This document shows, one piece after another, positions 36,127 through 44,258 of a DNA stretch of 64,000 bases. The position numbers were made by a program, and so were the translations under genes. The stretch lies in NCBI RefSeq assembly GCF_000016425.1, contig NC_009380.1, positions 434,001 through 498,000 of the forward strand, written 5' to 3'. This stretch comes from Salinispora tropica CNB-440. Its GTDB lineage: Bacteria > Actinomycetota > Actinomycetes > Mycobacteriales > Micromonosporaceae. How positions within the stretch are numbered: the first letter of the stretch is position 1; each line of letters starts with the position of its first letter. The notes under the pieces were generated by a model, which was not told where the DNA came from, searched no databases, and saw only the letters and a program-made list of their open reading frames with translations.

Positions 36127-36621
36127 CTAGCGGTAGTTGGTGAACTGGAGTGCGACGCCGAAGTCTTCGCCCTTCAGCATGGCGATGATGGCTTGCAGGT
36201 CGTCCTTCTTCTTGCCGGTCACGCGGAGCTGGTCACCCTGGATCTGCGCCTGGACGCCCTTCGGGCCCTCGTCGCGGATCTTCTTACTGATGGCCTTGGC
36301 CTTGTCCGACTCGATGCCCTGGATCACCTTGCAGTCGACCTTGAATTCCTTACCCGACGCGCGAGGGTCTCCGGCGTCCAGTGACTTCAGCGAGATGTTC
36401 CGCTTGACCAGCTTCTCCTTGAAGACATCCAGCGCGGCTTTGACCCGCTCCTCGGTCTCCGCCCGAAGGCTGATCGCCTCCTCGCCAGACCAGGAGATTT
36501 CGGCACCGGTGCCCCGGAAGTCAAACCGCGTCGAGAGCTCCCGCTCCGTCTGGTGGAGGGCGTTGTCGACCTCCTGACGGTCGACCTTGCTCACGATGTC
36601 GAACGACGGGTTGGCTGCCAT
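36127..36621 (-). CDS. YajQ-family nucleotide-binding protein
   Basis: A 164-residue protein of the YajQ family (DUF520). It starts [20 protein letters not shown] and has two ferredoxin-like halves, with [16 protein letters not shown], then [20 protein letters not shown], and ends [14 protein letters not shown]. Some YajQ proteins bind cyclic di-GMP and act as regulators; others bind nucleotides or RNA. The ATG at 36621 has AGGAG 7 bases upstream. The frame runs back to 36915 through the tRNA gene, but that part is not coding. It is divergent from tRNA-Tyr. Confidence 0.93.
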   Translation of the reverse strand: MAANPSFDIVSKVDRQEVDNALHQTERELSTRFDFRGTGAEISWSGEEAISLRAETEERVKAALDVFKEKLVKRNISLKSLDAGDPRASGKEFKVDCKVIQGIESDKAKAISKKIRDEGPKGVQAQIQGDQLRVTGKKKDDLQAIIAMLKGEDFGVALQFTNYR

Positions 36622-36700
36622 GCTGATACTCCTGTTGTTCTGGCGGTCTGTCCTGTTCCGTGCAATACGGACCAGCCGTACGACCCCTGACGGTACCCGG

Positions 36701-36731
36701 TTGCGGCTACGCCGGGGCCAGCCGCTATCCT
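36701..36731 (+). promoter_or_regulatory. tRNA-Tyr promoter
   Basis: TTGCGG (36701-36706) and TATCCT (36726-36731) are separated by 19 bases. Transcription would begin near 36738, ~30 bases before the mature tRNA. Confidence 0.5.
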
Positions 36732-36768
36732 TGCTCTCGCCGCCGCGTCGCGACGTGGCGGACGCCCT

Positions 36769-36852
36769 GGCGGGTTGCCCGAGCGGCCAATGGGAGCGGA
36801 CTGTAAATCCGTCGCGAAAGCTTCGAAGGTTCGAATCCTTCACCCGCCACCA
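36769..36852 (+). tRNA. tRNA-Tyr (anticodon GTA)
   Basis: An 84-base gene with encoded CCA. The acceptor arms GGCGGGT (36769-36775) and ACCCGCC (36842-36848) pair perfectly. The anticodon loop reads CTGTAAA, giving GTA. A long variable arm (TCGCGAAAGCTTCGA) and the T-loop GGTTCGAATCC fit class II bacterial tRNA-Tyr. A terminator hairpin follows 12 bases later. Confidence 0.97.
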
Positions 36853-37192
36853 GGTGCAAAAAGAGGCCCCTGACCAGCGCAAACGCCGGTCAGGGGCCTT
36901 CTTCATGAGTCTCATTCGGTCTCATCCGGTGCCGCTTGATCTCGTTATCTGTCCCCCATATGTCCCCCGAAATCCGGGGGCTTGATCAGGCGGCGAGGTC
37001 GTGCGTCGGCGCGGCATCGCCACCGCAGCCGGTACCGCCCCCGGTAGCAGCTGAACCGCGCAGGGCATGGCACCTCATTAAGGCGCTTGAACCTCGTCAC
37101 CGCCGCGTTGGCGCCCGGTGGCGACCTGGCTCCGGAGCAGAGACAGCTCCTGGAGGGCACCGTTGCGGAGCTCCAGCGACGTGTCGGGTTGC
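36853..37192. other. strip after tRNA-Tyr without a convincing gene
   Basis: 340 bases. It holds the tRNA terminator, a tandem CTCATTCGGT/CTCATCCGGT (36911-36930), two TGTCCCCC words separated by 3 bases (36950-36968) and a CCCCCG/CGGGGG inverted repeat (36964-36980). The frames here have no recognisable protein. The mix looks like a decayed integration site. Confidence 0.5.
36864..36899 (+). terminator. tRNA-Tyr terminator
   Basis: AGGCCCCTGACC (36864-36875) and GGTCAGGGGCCT (36888-36899) pair perfectly over 12 bases, with TCTTC after. The loop and right arm recur at 37578-37602. Confidence 0.88.
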
Positions 37193-37501
37193 CTACTTCA
37201 CCATCCGCATCGGCTGGTTCGCCGCGATGCTGTAGGCGAGACCTATCAAGAACACGAAACCGACCGCAGCGAGAGCTACGCCAAACACCCGTTCTAGCAG
37301 AATGAACCGGGCTAGACGCTGATCGTGCGAGGCGTCGGGTAGCCAGCGCCAAGGCGGAACCCGCCGGAGCGTGCCTGCAAAGGACATCGACTGCTGCACG
37401 TGCCGCTCGGCCATGCCGCGAAAGTTGCTGGCAAGAGCGACGCCTAGGAGGCACATGGTCACGCCCATGGTGACGCCCGCCAGGAAACGCCAGGTCTCCA
37501 T
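37193..37501 (-). CDS. small hypothetical membrane protein
   Basis: A 102-residue protein not matching a family I know. It starts METWRFLAGVTMG and has two hydrophobic segments (FLAGVTMGVTMCLLGVALAS near the N-terminus and VFGVALAAVGFVFLIGLAYS near the C-terminus) around a ~40-residue basic loop (LRRVPPWRWLPDASHDQRLA). GGAGGGGG lies 4 bases before the ATG at 37501, a strong ribosome site. It lies in the decayed strip downstream of tRNA-Tyr, so it may be a recent arrival. No partner gene is evident. Confidence 0.6.
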   Translation of the reverse strand: METWRFLAGVTMGVTMCLLGVALASNFRGMAERHVQQSMSFAGTLRRVPPWRWLPDASHDQRLARFILLERVFGVALAAVGFVFLIGLAYSIAANQPMRMVK

Positions 37502-37577
37502 GTGACCCCCTCCGACGTGGTCACCGGATCTTAGTTGCTGGCCGCTGTGTCGCACCCGTGTCACCGTGCCCGGGGGG

Positions 37578-37602
37578 CCAGCGTCAACGCCGGTCAGGGG
37601 CC
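37578..37602 (+). repeat. second copy of the tRNA-Tyr terminator loop and right arm
   Basis: 25 bases matching 36874-36898 at 23 positions, in the same orientation. The left arm of the hairpin is absent here. The two copies bracket ~700 bases. Confidence 0.75.
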
Positions 37603-37690
37603 GCTTTTGTCGAGTTCAGCGGAGTCCAGTCGGGCCCGGGCCTCGACGAGCAGTTACCGAACAGTGCGGGAACGCTGATCTTGATTGTGA

Positions 37691-37730
37691 GTAAGGAGCA
37701 GTTGCGCCCCGTGTCGCGACTGCTCCTTAC
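37691..37730 (-). terminator. terminator of the beta-propeller pseudogene
   Basis: GTAAGGAGCAGT (37691-37702) and ACTGCTCCTTAC (37719-37730) pair perfectly over 12 bases, 10 bases past the pseudogene stop at 37741. This preserved signal supports the reading of the pseudogene's 3' end. Confidence 0.8.
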
Positions 37731-37740
37731 CGAACGGGGG

Positions 37741-38645
37741 TCAGCCGACCATCAGGATTTGCATGTCCTTCAGCGACGCGGGCTCGGCCGACTCGCTCAC
37801 CTTGCGGCCGTCGACGTCGAGCAGTACCAACGCGTAGCCGGTCCCGGAACTGACCCTGGCGATCAGCGTCCCGTCCGCCTGGAAGTACGCCTGCCGTAGT
37901 TCCCGGCCGCCCAGTTCCAGCGCTACCTCCTTGCCGGTGTGTCCAGCACGACGTTGGCTCGTAGCGACCGGGCGGCATCGCCTACCGTGCGCGCTGGATT
38001 CGATCGGTACAGCGCGATCCGCCGACCGTCCGGCGAGAGACTGGACAGGTCGAAGCTGACGTATTCGTGGCCGTAGCCCAGCCGGGGGATGGTTCGCTGG
38101 TCCGTGCCGTCCGGGCCGGTCAGCACGATGGTTCCATCACCGCCGTCGGGGGCGGCGATGGTGCCATCAGCCGCCCATGCTGGTTGGCAGCCGTCGGTGT
38201 GATCGACCTCGGTGAACTTTCCGGACGACACGTCCACGAGGCCTTTGCCGCTGCGGTCGGCCGTGATTCGGGTGGCCACCAGGAGCTGCCGGGAGTCCGG
38301 CAACCAGGCTGGTCCACAAAGCTCACTCACCTCGTCCCGCAGTTCACGCCGGTCGGAGCCATCGATCTTCGCCATCCACAGGGTGGCCTGTTCCACCCAG
38401 GCCACCTGGCGGCCGTCCGGAGCCACCGAAGCGCGGAGGTCCGGGCCCGGACGAAGGCGTCAAACTCAGTCAGAGAATCCGCACGAGCCGATCCTTGGGT
38501 GAGGTGGTTCATCGTCGTGACGACCATCCAGACGCCACCTTCGGCCGGAGGGTTGCCGAACCGGCGGACTAATTTCGTCCGGTTCTGATCGACGGCGACG
38601 AACCCGCATGTCTCATCGGTAGGACAACGCCCAACCGCACCGTCA
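37741..38645 (-). pseudogene. TolB/WD40-like beta-propeller protein, truncated with two frameshifts
   Basis: Three consecutive minus-strand reading frames join into one protein. Segment 1 (38645 to ~38455) reads DGAVGRCPTDETCGFVAVDQ and GGVWMVVTTMNHLTQGSARA. A frame change near 38450 leads to PDLRASVAPDGRQVAWVEQA, WLPDSRQLLVATRITADR and FDLSSLSPDGRRIALYRSNP, which are PDGR-type propeller blades. A second change near 37937 leads to TGKEVALELGGRELRQAYFQ and SSGTGYALVLLDVDGRKVSE, ending at TGA 37743-37741. No start is visible: the 5' end runs into mqnB. Related proteins are secreted or membrane-anchored propellers. The two frameshifts and missing head mean it is not functional as one protein. 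Confidence 0.78.
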
Positions 38646-39293
38646 GAACGGGAGGGCCGCGGCGGCCTCGGTGAGGGCGGTGAGCGCCTCCCGGAGGCGC
38701 CAGGCGTTGCGGTCGCGTGGCCCGACCGGGTTGGAGATGGTGCGTAACTCGACGAAGGGCAGGCCGGCGTGCGCGGCGGCGACGGCCACCCCGTAGCCCT
38801 CCATGGCCTCGGCCACCGCGTCGGGGTGCCGGCGGAGGAGCGCGTCGGTCCCGGCGACCGTTCCGGTGACCGTGCCGACGGTCAGCACCGGACCCGCCGC
38901 GGCGGCCGGAAGCGCGGCCCGGAGCGCGGCGACCAGGGTCGGATCCGCGGTGATGGTGGGGCCGCCGCCCAGCAACTCCGCCGGCATCCCGAGCTGGTCC
39001 ACGGGGATGAAGCCCGTCGGGGAGTCGGCGCCCAGGTCGGCCGCGACCGCACTGGTGCCGACGACCGTTCCGCCGACTTTCACCCGTCCCGTGAAGCCGC
39101 CTGCCACACCCGCGCTGACGACCAGTCGGTACGGGCGGCCGGCGGCCTCCGCCAGGGCCAGCAGCCGGGCGGTGGCGGCCCCAGCCACCGCCGGACCGAC
39201 CCCGACCGGCGCAACCGTGACCGTCGGGCCCCGGCCCGCACGGATCGCCTCGGCCTCGGCGGGAACCGCGGTGACGACCAGGACTCCGGTCAT
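38643..39293 (-). CDS. mqnB: futalosine hydrolase
   Basis: A 216-residue nucleoside-phosphorylase-fold protein. MqnB hydrolyses futalosine to dehypoxanthine futalosine and hypoxanthine in the alternative menaquinone pathway. It shows MTGVLVVTAVPAEAEAIRAG, the fold motif VVSAGVAGGFTGRVKVGGTV, and the purine/ribose-site stretch AEAMEGYGVAVAAAHAGLPF followed by ELRTISNPVGPRDRNAW. Other mqn genes are not in the window. Its start overlaps the stop of an MFS gene by ATGA, so it is co-expressed with that transporter. Its 3' end abuts the propeller pseudogene. Confidence 0.92.
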   Translation of the reverse strand: MTGVLVVTAVPAEAEAIRAGRGPTVTVAPVGVGPAVAGAATARLLALAEAAGRPYRLVVSAGVAGGFTGRVKVGGTVVGTSAVAADLGADSPTGFIPVDQLGMPAELLGGGPTITADPTLVAALRAALPAAAAGPVLTVGTVTGTVAGTDALLRRHPDAVAEAMEGYGVAVAAAHAGLPFVELRTISNPVGPRDRNAWRLREALTALTEAAAALPF

Positions 39294-40879
39294 GGGATCG
39301 GCCCCTGGCGAGTCTCCTCGTCACCGCTGCCCGGGCCGCCAACCGCCGACGACGGGCGGTAGATGTGGAAGCCCGGTGGTGCCGGGTCGTCGTCGCCCCC
39401 GGTGCCCGGTCTCGGGGCGGGCGAGGTAGGGGTCGGGTCGCCGGAGGTGGGCTCGACCGGAGTTGGGTCGTCCTCGGTGAGTTCGTCATCCGCCAACGGC
39501 CGCCCAGCCAGCCGTTCCGCCCGCAGCCGGCCCGCGACCAGGATGCCGCGGGCCGTGGCGAGCGTCGCGACCCCGGCGGCGACGGCGATGCCGAGCCGGC
39601 CGTCGAACGGGACGAGGCCCAGCCCGCCGCCGGCGACGAAGGCGAGCATGAGAGCCGTCTCCGAGTGGGCGAATGAGCTGGCGCGCAGCCGTTCGGGGAT
39701 GCGCTCCTGGATCGAGGCGTCCACCGCGAGTTTCGCGATGCCGCTCGTCAGCGCGGTGACCAGGCAGAGTAGGGCGACCATCGGCAGCGAGAATTTGAGT
39801 GTGGCGAGGACGGCCACCCCGGCAATGATCACCATGCCGCTGGACTGGAGCGCCGCCGGCCGATGGATACGCAGCCGGGTGCCGATCGCGGTGGCCAGGA
39901 AGCTGCCGATCGCCAACGCCCCGCCGACCAGCCCGAGGGCGACCTCGTCGCCCAGGTCTCGACCGAAGACAACGGTGGTCAGATCGCCAGCCTTGATCGC
40001 GAAGGCCAGGAAGAGCAGGAGGAAACCGTAGACCGCGCGTAGCGTGGCGGCGCCGACCAGAGTGGCGATCACCAGCCGGCCGTGCGGGCGCCCGCGGCCG
40101 AGGGGGCGGTCGCCGGAGCTCCGCCGGAGCGCCCGTAGCGGGCGCGGTACCCGCTCGGGCGGTTCCGAGTCCGCCTTCGGCGGCAGCCGCAGGGCGATGA
40201 CCATACCGACCAGGAAGATCACCGAGGCGACTCGTAGCGGCCACTGCGGACCGAACCAGAAGGCAGCCAGACCGATCGGCGCGAGCAGGGCTCCGGCTAT
40301 GGTGCCGTACACGCTGGCGCGGGCCCCGACCTGGGAGAGCCCGAGCCCTTCCGGGAGCAACCGGGGCACGGCGGCCGACCGGGCCACCCCGTACGCGCGG
40401 GAGAGCGCCAACACTCCGAAGGCCGCCGGGTACAGGCCGAAGCCGTGGATGTAGTCGGAGATCAGCCACGCCAGGAACGCGCGTCCGAGCATGCTGGTGG
40501 CCAGCGCGTACCGCCGGCCGTGCCGGAAGTGATCAAGCAGCGGGCCGACCACCGGGGCGAGAAGTGCGAACGGGACCATGGTCACCAGCAGGTAGAGCGC
40601 GACCTTGCTGCGCGCCTCGCCGAGCGGCACGTTGAAGAAGATCGTCCCGGCCAGGCCGATCGCGATCAGGGTGTCCCCGGCGCAGGAGAGTGCGTGCAGG
40701 TCGAAGAGGCGGACCATGCCGACCTCCCGGCCGGCGCCCCGGGCGCGGGCTCGCCCCACCGACTGGGTCATCCAGCGGCCGCCGCTGACCGAACCGCGCA
40801 GCAGCAGGCGGACGGCTTTGACGCCGGTGCCGACAGTCCACCCGAGGAAGGAGCGCTCGGAGCGGAGGGAAGACGGCAT
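39290..40879 (-). CDS. MFS transporter coupled to mqnB
   Basis: A 529-residue membrane protein with about 12 hydrophobic segments and a ~75-residue acidic/Pro-rich cytoplasmic tail (TEDDPTPVEPTSGDPTPTSP). It begins MPSSLRSERSFLGWTVGTGV, with a basic lead before the first helix (LHALSCAGDTLIAIGLAGTI). The substrate is unknown. The ATG at 40879 is chosen because sequence further upstream reads antisense to DUF3027's leader. mqnB starts at its stop codon (ATGA), a pairing often seen in actinobacteria. It is divergent from the DUF3027 gene with ~100 bases between. Confidence 0.87.
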   Translation of the reverse strand: MPSSLRSERSFLGWTVGTGVKAVRLLLRGSVSGGRWMTQSVGRARARGAGREVGMVRLFDLHALSCAGDTLIAIGLAGTIFFNVPLGEARSKVALYLLVTMVPFALLAPVVGPLLDHFRHGRRYALATSMLGRAFLAWLISDYIHGFGLYPAAFGVLALSRAYGVARSAAVPRLLPEGLGLSQVGARASVYGTIAGALLAPIGLAAFWFGPQWPLRVASVIFLVGMVIALRLPPKADSEPPERVPRPLRALRRSSGDRPLGRGRPHGRLVIATLVGAATLRAVYGFLLLFLAFAIKAGDLTTVVFGRDLGDEVALGLVGGALAIGSFLATAIGTRLRIHRPAALQSSGMVIIAGVAVLATLKFSLPMVALLCLVTALTSGIAKLAVDASIQERIPERLRASSFAHSETALMLAFVAGGGLGLVPFDGRLGIAVAAGVATLATARGILVAGRLRAERLAGRPLADDELTEDDPTPVEPTSGDPTPTSPAPRPGTGGDDDPAPPGFHIYRPSSAVGGPGSGDEETRQGPIP

Positions 40880-40982
40880 GTGCACCAGTCTCACCCATCG
40901 GCTCGATGTGCGCGCCTCCACTGCCGCGTTTGGTTCGGGGAGTCCCTGACAGGTGGTCCCACGCATGGGGAACAATGGTCGG

Positions 40983-41804
40983 GTGACCAGGTCCGCCTCC
41001 GCTCGTGCCCCCCGTCTCGACCAGGTCTGTGCCGCCGCCGTCGAGGTGGCTCGCGACGCCATCACCGAGGTCGACCCGGCGGATGTCGGCGATCATCTCC
41101 AGACCCTCGCCGAAGGTGATCGCCTCGTCACCCACTACTTCGAGTGTCGGCTCGCGGGTTATCGCGGCTGGCGCTGGGCTGTCACCGTCACCCGGGTACC
41201 TCGCAGCCGTACGGTCACCGTGTGTGAGACTGTGCTGCTGCCCGGCCCGGATGCGCTACTCGCCCCGGGCTGGCTGCCCTGGCAGGAGCGGCTACAGCCC
41301 GGTGACCTCGGCCCGGGTGACCTGCTGCCCAGCCCGCCCGACGACGACCGGCTCCAGCCCGGTTACCTGCTCTCCGACGACCCGGCGGTCGAGGAGGTCG
41401 CCTGGGAACTGGGTCTCGGCCGGGTGCGGGTGATGTCCCGGGAGGGGCGCGGCGAAGCCGCCCAACGGTGGTACGACGGCGACCACGGGCCGACCGCACC
41501 GATCGCCACCGCCGCTCCGATGACTGCCCGCTGCGGGAGCTGCGGTTTCTATCTGCCGCTCGCCGGGACGCTGTGCCAGTCCTTCGGCGCCTGTGGCAAC
41601 CTCTACGCCCCGGATGACGGCCGCGTGGTCAGCGCCGACCACGGCTGCGGTGCGCATTCGGAGATCTTGGTCGAGACCCCCGAGGCCCCGGTCGAGGAGC
41701 TACCCACCGTCTACGACGACAGCGCGGTGGAGGCCGTCCCGGTGCGCGGGGCCGACGCGTCGGCCGAGGTCGCCGAGGTGGCAGGGTCGCATGGCGAATC
41801 GTGA
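40983..41804 (+). CDS. DUF3027 family protein
   Basis: 273 residues matching the actinobacterial DUF3027 family. It opens RLDQVCAAAVEVARDAITEV and has the core HYFECRLAGYRGWRWAVTVT, LPWQERLQPGDLGPGDLLP and DDRLQPGYL. A cysteine-rich segment (ARCGSCGFYLPLAGTLCQSF, then GACGNLYAPDDGRVV) could bind zinc. The C-terminal ~40 residues are acidic and disordered. Function is unknown. The GTG at 40983 is preferred over the ATG at 40965. It is convergent with the DUF2530 gene. Confidence 0.85.
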   Translation: MTRSASARAPRLDQVCAAAVEVARDAITEVDPADVGDHLQTLAEGDRLVTHYFECRLAGYRGWRWAVTVTRVPRSRTVTVCETVLLPGPDALLAPGWLPWQERLQPGDLGPGDLLPSPPDDDRLQPGYLLSDDPAVEEVAWELGLGRVRVMSREGRGEAAQRWYDGDHGPTAPIATAAPMTARCGSCGFYLPLAGTLCQSFGACGNLYAPDDGRVVSADHGCGAHSEILVETPEAPVEELPTVYDDSAVEAVPVRGADASAEVAEVAGSHGES

Positions 41805-41822
41805 GGTGATCGCCGACCTGGG

Positions 41823-42068
41823 TCAGTGACCGGCGCGGCGGCGACGTCGGTGCGTGTCGTGCCGCATCATTACGGCGAGACCGGGCAGACCCCACAGGAA
41901 GCCAGCCAGGCAGGTCCAGAGCCAGCCCTCGCGGCCGGTTTCCACCAGCTGGTCGCGGAAGAACAGCAGCACGACTCCGGCGATCGCCCAGCCGACCATC
42001 CCGGCGAGGGCGAACGGCACCATCGGCGGGTCGAGCGGTTCGGGCCGCGGTTGTGGCTGCTTCAGCAC
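41823..42068 (-). CDS. DUF2530 family membrane protein
   Basis: An 81-residue protein with two membrane helices (VPFALAGMVGWAIAGVVLLF and EGWLWTCLAGFLWGLPGLAV) and a basic tail HDTHRRRRRAGH on the cytoplasmic side. It matches the small actinobacterial DUF2530 family, of unknown function. It is convergent with DUF3027 (18-base gap) and divergent from the purine permease, with 89 bases between starts. Confidence 0.83.
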   Translation of the reverse strand: MLKQPQPRPEPLDPPMVPFALAGMVGWAIAGVVLLFFRDQLVETGREGWLWTCLAGFLWGLPGLAVMMRHDTHRRRRRAGH

Positions 42069-42157
42069 GGGGCAAGCGTACGGGATCAGTTTCCTGGGCG
42101 GACCGACGATCTGCGACGATGCGGCAGACGAGACAAGAGATCACCTGCGAGGACCCG

Positions 42158-43630
42158 ATGGCAGTAGCCCCGCCCGACGACGCCATACCGCCCGCGACAC
42201 CGCGGAACAGTTTCGATCGCTACTTCGAGATCTCCGCCCGCGGTTCGACGTTGGGCCGCGAGGTGCGCGGTGGGTTGGCCACCTTCTTCACGATGGCCTA
42301 CATCGTGGTGCTCAACCCGCTGATCCTCGGCTCCGCCGTTGATGGCGCCGGGGAGCGGCTGCCGATCCCGGCACTCGCCGCGGCGACCGCGTTGATCGCC
42401 GGCCTGATGACGATCCTGATGGGCGTGGTGGGTCGGTTCCCGCTGGCGCTCGCCGCTGGTCTCGGCGTCAATGCGCTGGTCGCGTACGAGATCGCTCCGG
42501 AGATGACCTGGGCGGACGCGATGGGCCTGGTGGTGATCGAAGGTGTGATCATCGCGGTGCTGGTCTTGACTGGTCTGCGTACCGCGGTGTTCCGTTCGGT
42601 GCCCACCCAGATGAAGGCGGCGATCGGCGTCGGCATCGGCCTGTTCCTGACCATCATCGGTCTGGTCGACGCGGGTTTCGTCCGGCGGCTCCCGGACGCG
42701 GCGAACACCACCGTCCCGGTCGGCCTGGGCATCGGCGGCAAGCTGGTCAGCTGGCCGATGCTGGTCTTCGTGGTGGGTCTGCTGTTGACTCTGGTGCTGG
42801 TGGTACGCCGGGTCAAGGGCGCGATCCTGATCGGCATCCTCGCCTCGACCGGGCTGGCGCTGGTCATCGAGGCACTGGGCAACATCGGCCCGTCCGTCGT
42901 CGACGGGGTGTCGAACCCCAAGGGCTGGTCGCTGAACGTGCCCGAGTTGCCGAGCCGGATCCTGGATGTGCCGGATCTGTCGCTGCTCGGCCGGTTCAAC
43001 GTGCTCGATTCGTGGACTCGGGCCGGCTGGCTGGTCGTGCTGATGTTCATCTTCACGCTGCTCATCACCGACTTCTTCGACACGATGGGCACGATGGTGG
43101 CGGTCGGTCAGGAGGGCGGGATGCTCGACGAGCAGGGCACCCCGCCCCGGGCGAAGGAGATCCTGCTGGTCGACTCGATTGCTGCGGCCAGCGGTGGCGC
43201 CGCGAGCGTGTCCAGTAACACGTCGTACATCGAGAGTGCGGCCGGTGTCGCGGAGGGTGCTCGGACGGGTGCGGCCAACCTGGTCACCGGGGTGCTCTTC
43301 CTGCTGGCGATGTTCCTCGCGCCGCTGGTGTTGGTCGTGCCCTTCGAAGCCGCGTCGACTGCGCTCGTGGTGGTCGGGTTCCTGATGATGACCGCGGTGC
43401 GGACCATCGACTGGACCGACTTCGAGATCGCGATCCCGGCGTTCCTCACGATCGTGTTGATGCCTTTCACGTACTCGATCTCCAATGGCATCGGTGCTGG
43501 CCTGATCGTCTACGTGTTGATGAAGCTCGCTCGGGGGAAGGCGCGGGAGGTCCATCCGCTGCTGTACGGCGTGGCGGCGCTCTTCGTGTTGTACTTCCTG
43601 CGCGGGCCGATCGAGTCCGTACTGCTGTGA
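42158..43630 (+). CDS. NCS2-family purine permease (AzgA-like)
   Basis: A 490-residue, about 13-helix proton symporter for nucleobases (adenine, guanine or hypoxanthine in AzgA relatives). The N-terminal FDRYFEISARGSTLGREVRG and GLATFFTMAYIVVLNPLILG are diagnostic of the AzgA branch. LAAGLGVNALVAYEI, LITDFFDTMGTMVAVGQEGG and SSNTSYIESAAGVAEGARTG (conserved transport motif) follow. The ATG at 42158 has GAGG 5 bases upstream. A 14-base hairpin ends the transcript. Confidence 0.92.
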   Translation: MAVAPPDDAIPPATPRNSFDRYFEISARGSTLGREVRGGLATFFTMAYIVVLNPLILGSAVDGAGERLPIPALAAATALIAGLMTILMGVVGRFPLALAAGLGVNALVAYEIAPEMTWADAMGLVVIEGVIIAVLVLTGLRTAVFRSVPTQMKAAIGVGIGLFLTIIGLVDAGFVRRLPDAANTTVPVGLGIGGKLVSWPMLVFVVGLLLTLVLVVRRVKGAILIGILASTGLALVIEALGNIGPSVVDGVSNPKGWSLNVPELPSRILDVPDLSLLGRFNVLDSWTRAGWLVVLMFIFTLLITDFFDTMGTMVAVGQEGGMLDEQGTPPRAKEILLVDSIAAASGGAASVSSNTSYIESAAGVAEGARTGAANLVTGVLFLLAMFLAPLVLVVPFEAASTALVVVGFLMMTAVRTIDWTDFEIAIPAFLTIVLMPFTYSISNGIGAGLIVYVLMKLARGKAREVHPLLYGVAALFVLYFLRGPIESVLL

Positions 43631-43634
43631 TAAA

Positions 43635-43671
43635 GGGCGCAGGGCCGGGGAAGCGGACCGGCCCTGTGCCC
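43635..43671 (+). terminator. purine permease terminator
   Basis: The arms 43635-43648 and 43658-43671 pair at 14 positions with one G-U, around a 9-base loop, 4 bases after the stop. Confidence 0.78.
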
Positions 43672-43692
43672 CGCGTAGGGCGTACTCCGCGT

Positions 43693-43744
43693 GAGCCTGG
43701 TCATATCGCATGTCGTTAGCCAGGCTCATTAGTTAGGCTAACTA
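43693..43744 (+). promoter_or_regulatory. palindromic operator at the MarR start
   Basis: TAGTTA (43730-43735) and TAACTA (43739-43744) form a perfect inverted repeat ending 2 bases before the GTG at 43747. TAGGCT (43734-43739) within it could be the -10 of a leaderless message. An outer pair, GAGCCTGG (43693-43700) and CCAGGCTC (43721-43728), lies just upstream. MarR proteins bind such palindromes, so autoregulation is likely. Confidence 0.6.
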
Positions 43745-43746
43745 TA

Positions 43747-44196
43747 GTGACGGAGCAGACGGTGACGGCGAAGAGCGTGCCACCGGTGCAGTTGGCGGTC
43801 CAGCTGCGTGATGCGATTACCCGACTCAACCGGCGGGTCCGCCAGGCCAGACCGGTTGGTGACCTGACGGTCACCCAGCTCTCCGCGCTCACCAGCCTCC
43901 GGCTGGCGGGCGCGCTGACGCCCCGGGAACTCGCCGACGTCGAACGGGTTCAGCCGCCGACGATGACCAAGATCGTCGCGAAACTGGAGGAGCGCGGCCT
44001 CGTGCAGCGAACCCCTCATCCGACCGATGGACGGCAGGTGATCCTCGCGGCGACGGAGGGGGGTGGAGCGGTGCTGGACCAGTTTGAGCGGGTTCGGGAT
44101 CAGTGGCTGGCCCACCGGCTGGCCGAACTGAGTGCGGAGGAGCGGGAGACGCTGCGCCAGGCGGCAGAGATCCTGCAACAGCTCACCCGTACCTGA
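43747..44196 (+). CDS. MarR-family transcriptional regulator
   Basis: A 149-residue winged-helix regulator. The DNA-binding core is LTVTQLSALTSLRLAGALTP, then ELADVERVQPPTMTKIVAKL with the wing RTPHPTDGRQVILAATEGG. Helices at both ends form the dimer. MarR proteins repress efflux or catabolic genes until a ligand binds. Its GTG overlaps a palindromic operator and no ribosome site exists, so the mRNA is probably leaderless and autoregulated. An MFS exporter follows 62 bases downstream on the same strand and is the obvious regulated gene. Confidence 0.92.
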   Translation: MTEQTVTAKSVPPVQLAVQLRDAITRLNRRVRQARPVGDLTVTQLSALTSLRLAGALTPRELADVERVQPPTMTKIVAKLEERGLVQRTPHPTDGRQVILAATEGGGAVLDQFERVRDQWLAHRLAELSAEERETLRQAAEILQQLTRT

Positions 44197-44258
44197 GGCG
44201 CCCCGCCTCGTCTGCGCCGTCACGGCGATGACGCGTACGCGAGGGAGGCGCACCAAGA

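Noticed and set aside
36622..36915. Upstream extension of the yajQ frame
   Set aside because: It reads through the antisense of tRNA-Tyr and its terminator.
36945..37454. 169-codon minus-strand frame as an integrase remnant
   Set aside because: I looked for tyrosine-recombinase motifs (R..HxxR..Y) and saw none; it also overlaps the better-supported small membrane gene.
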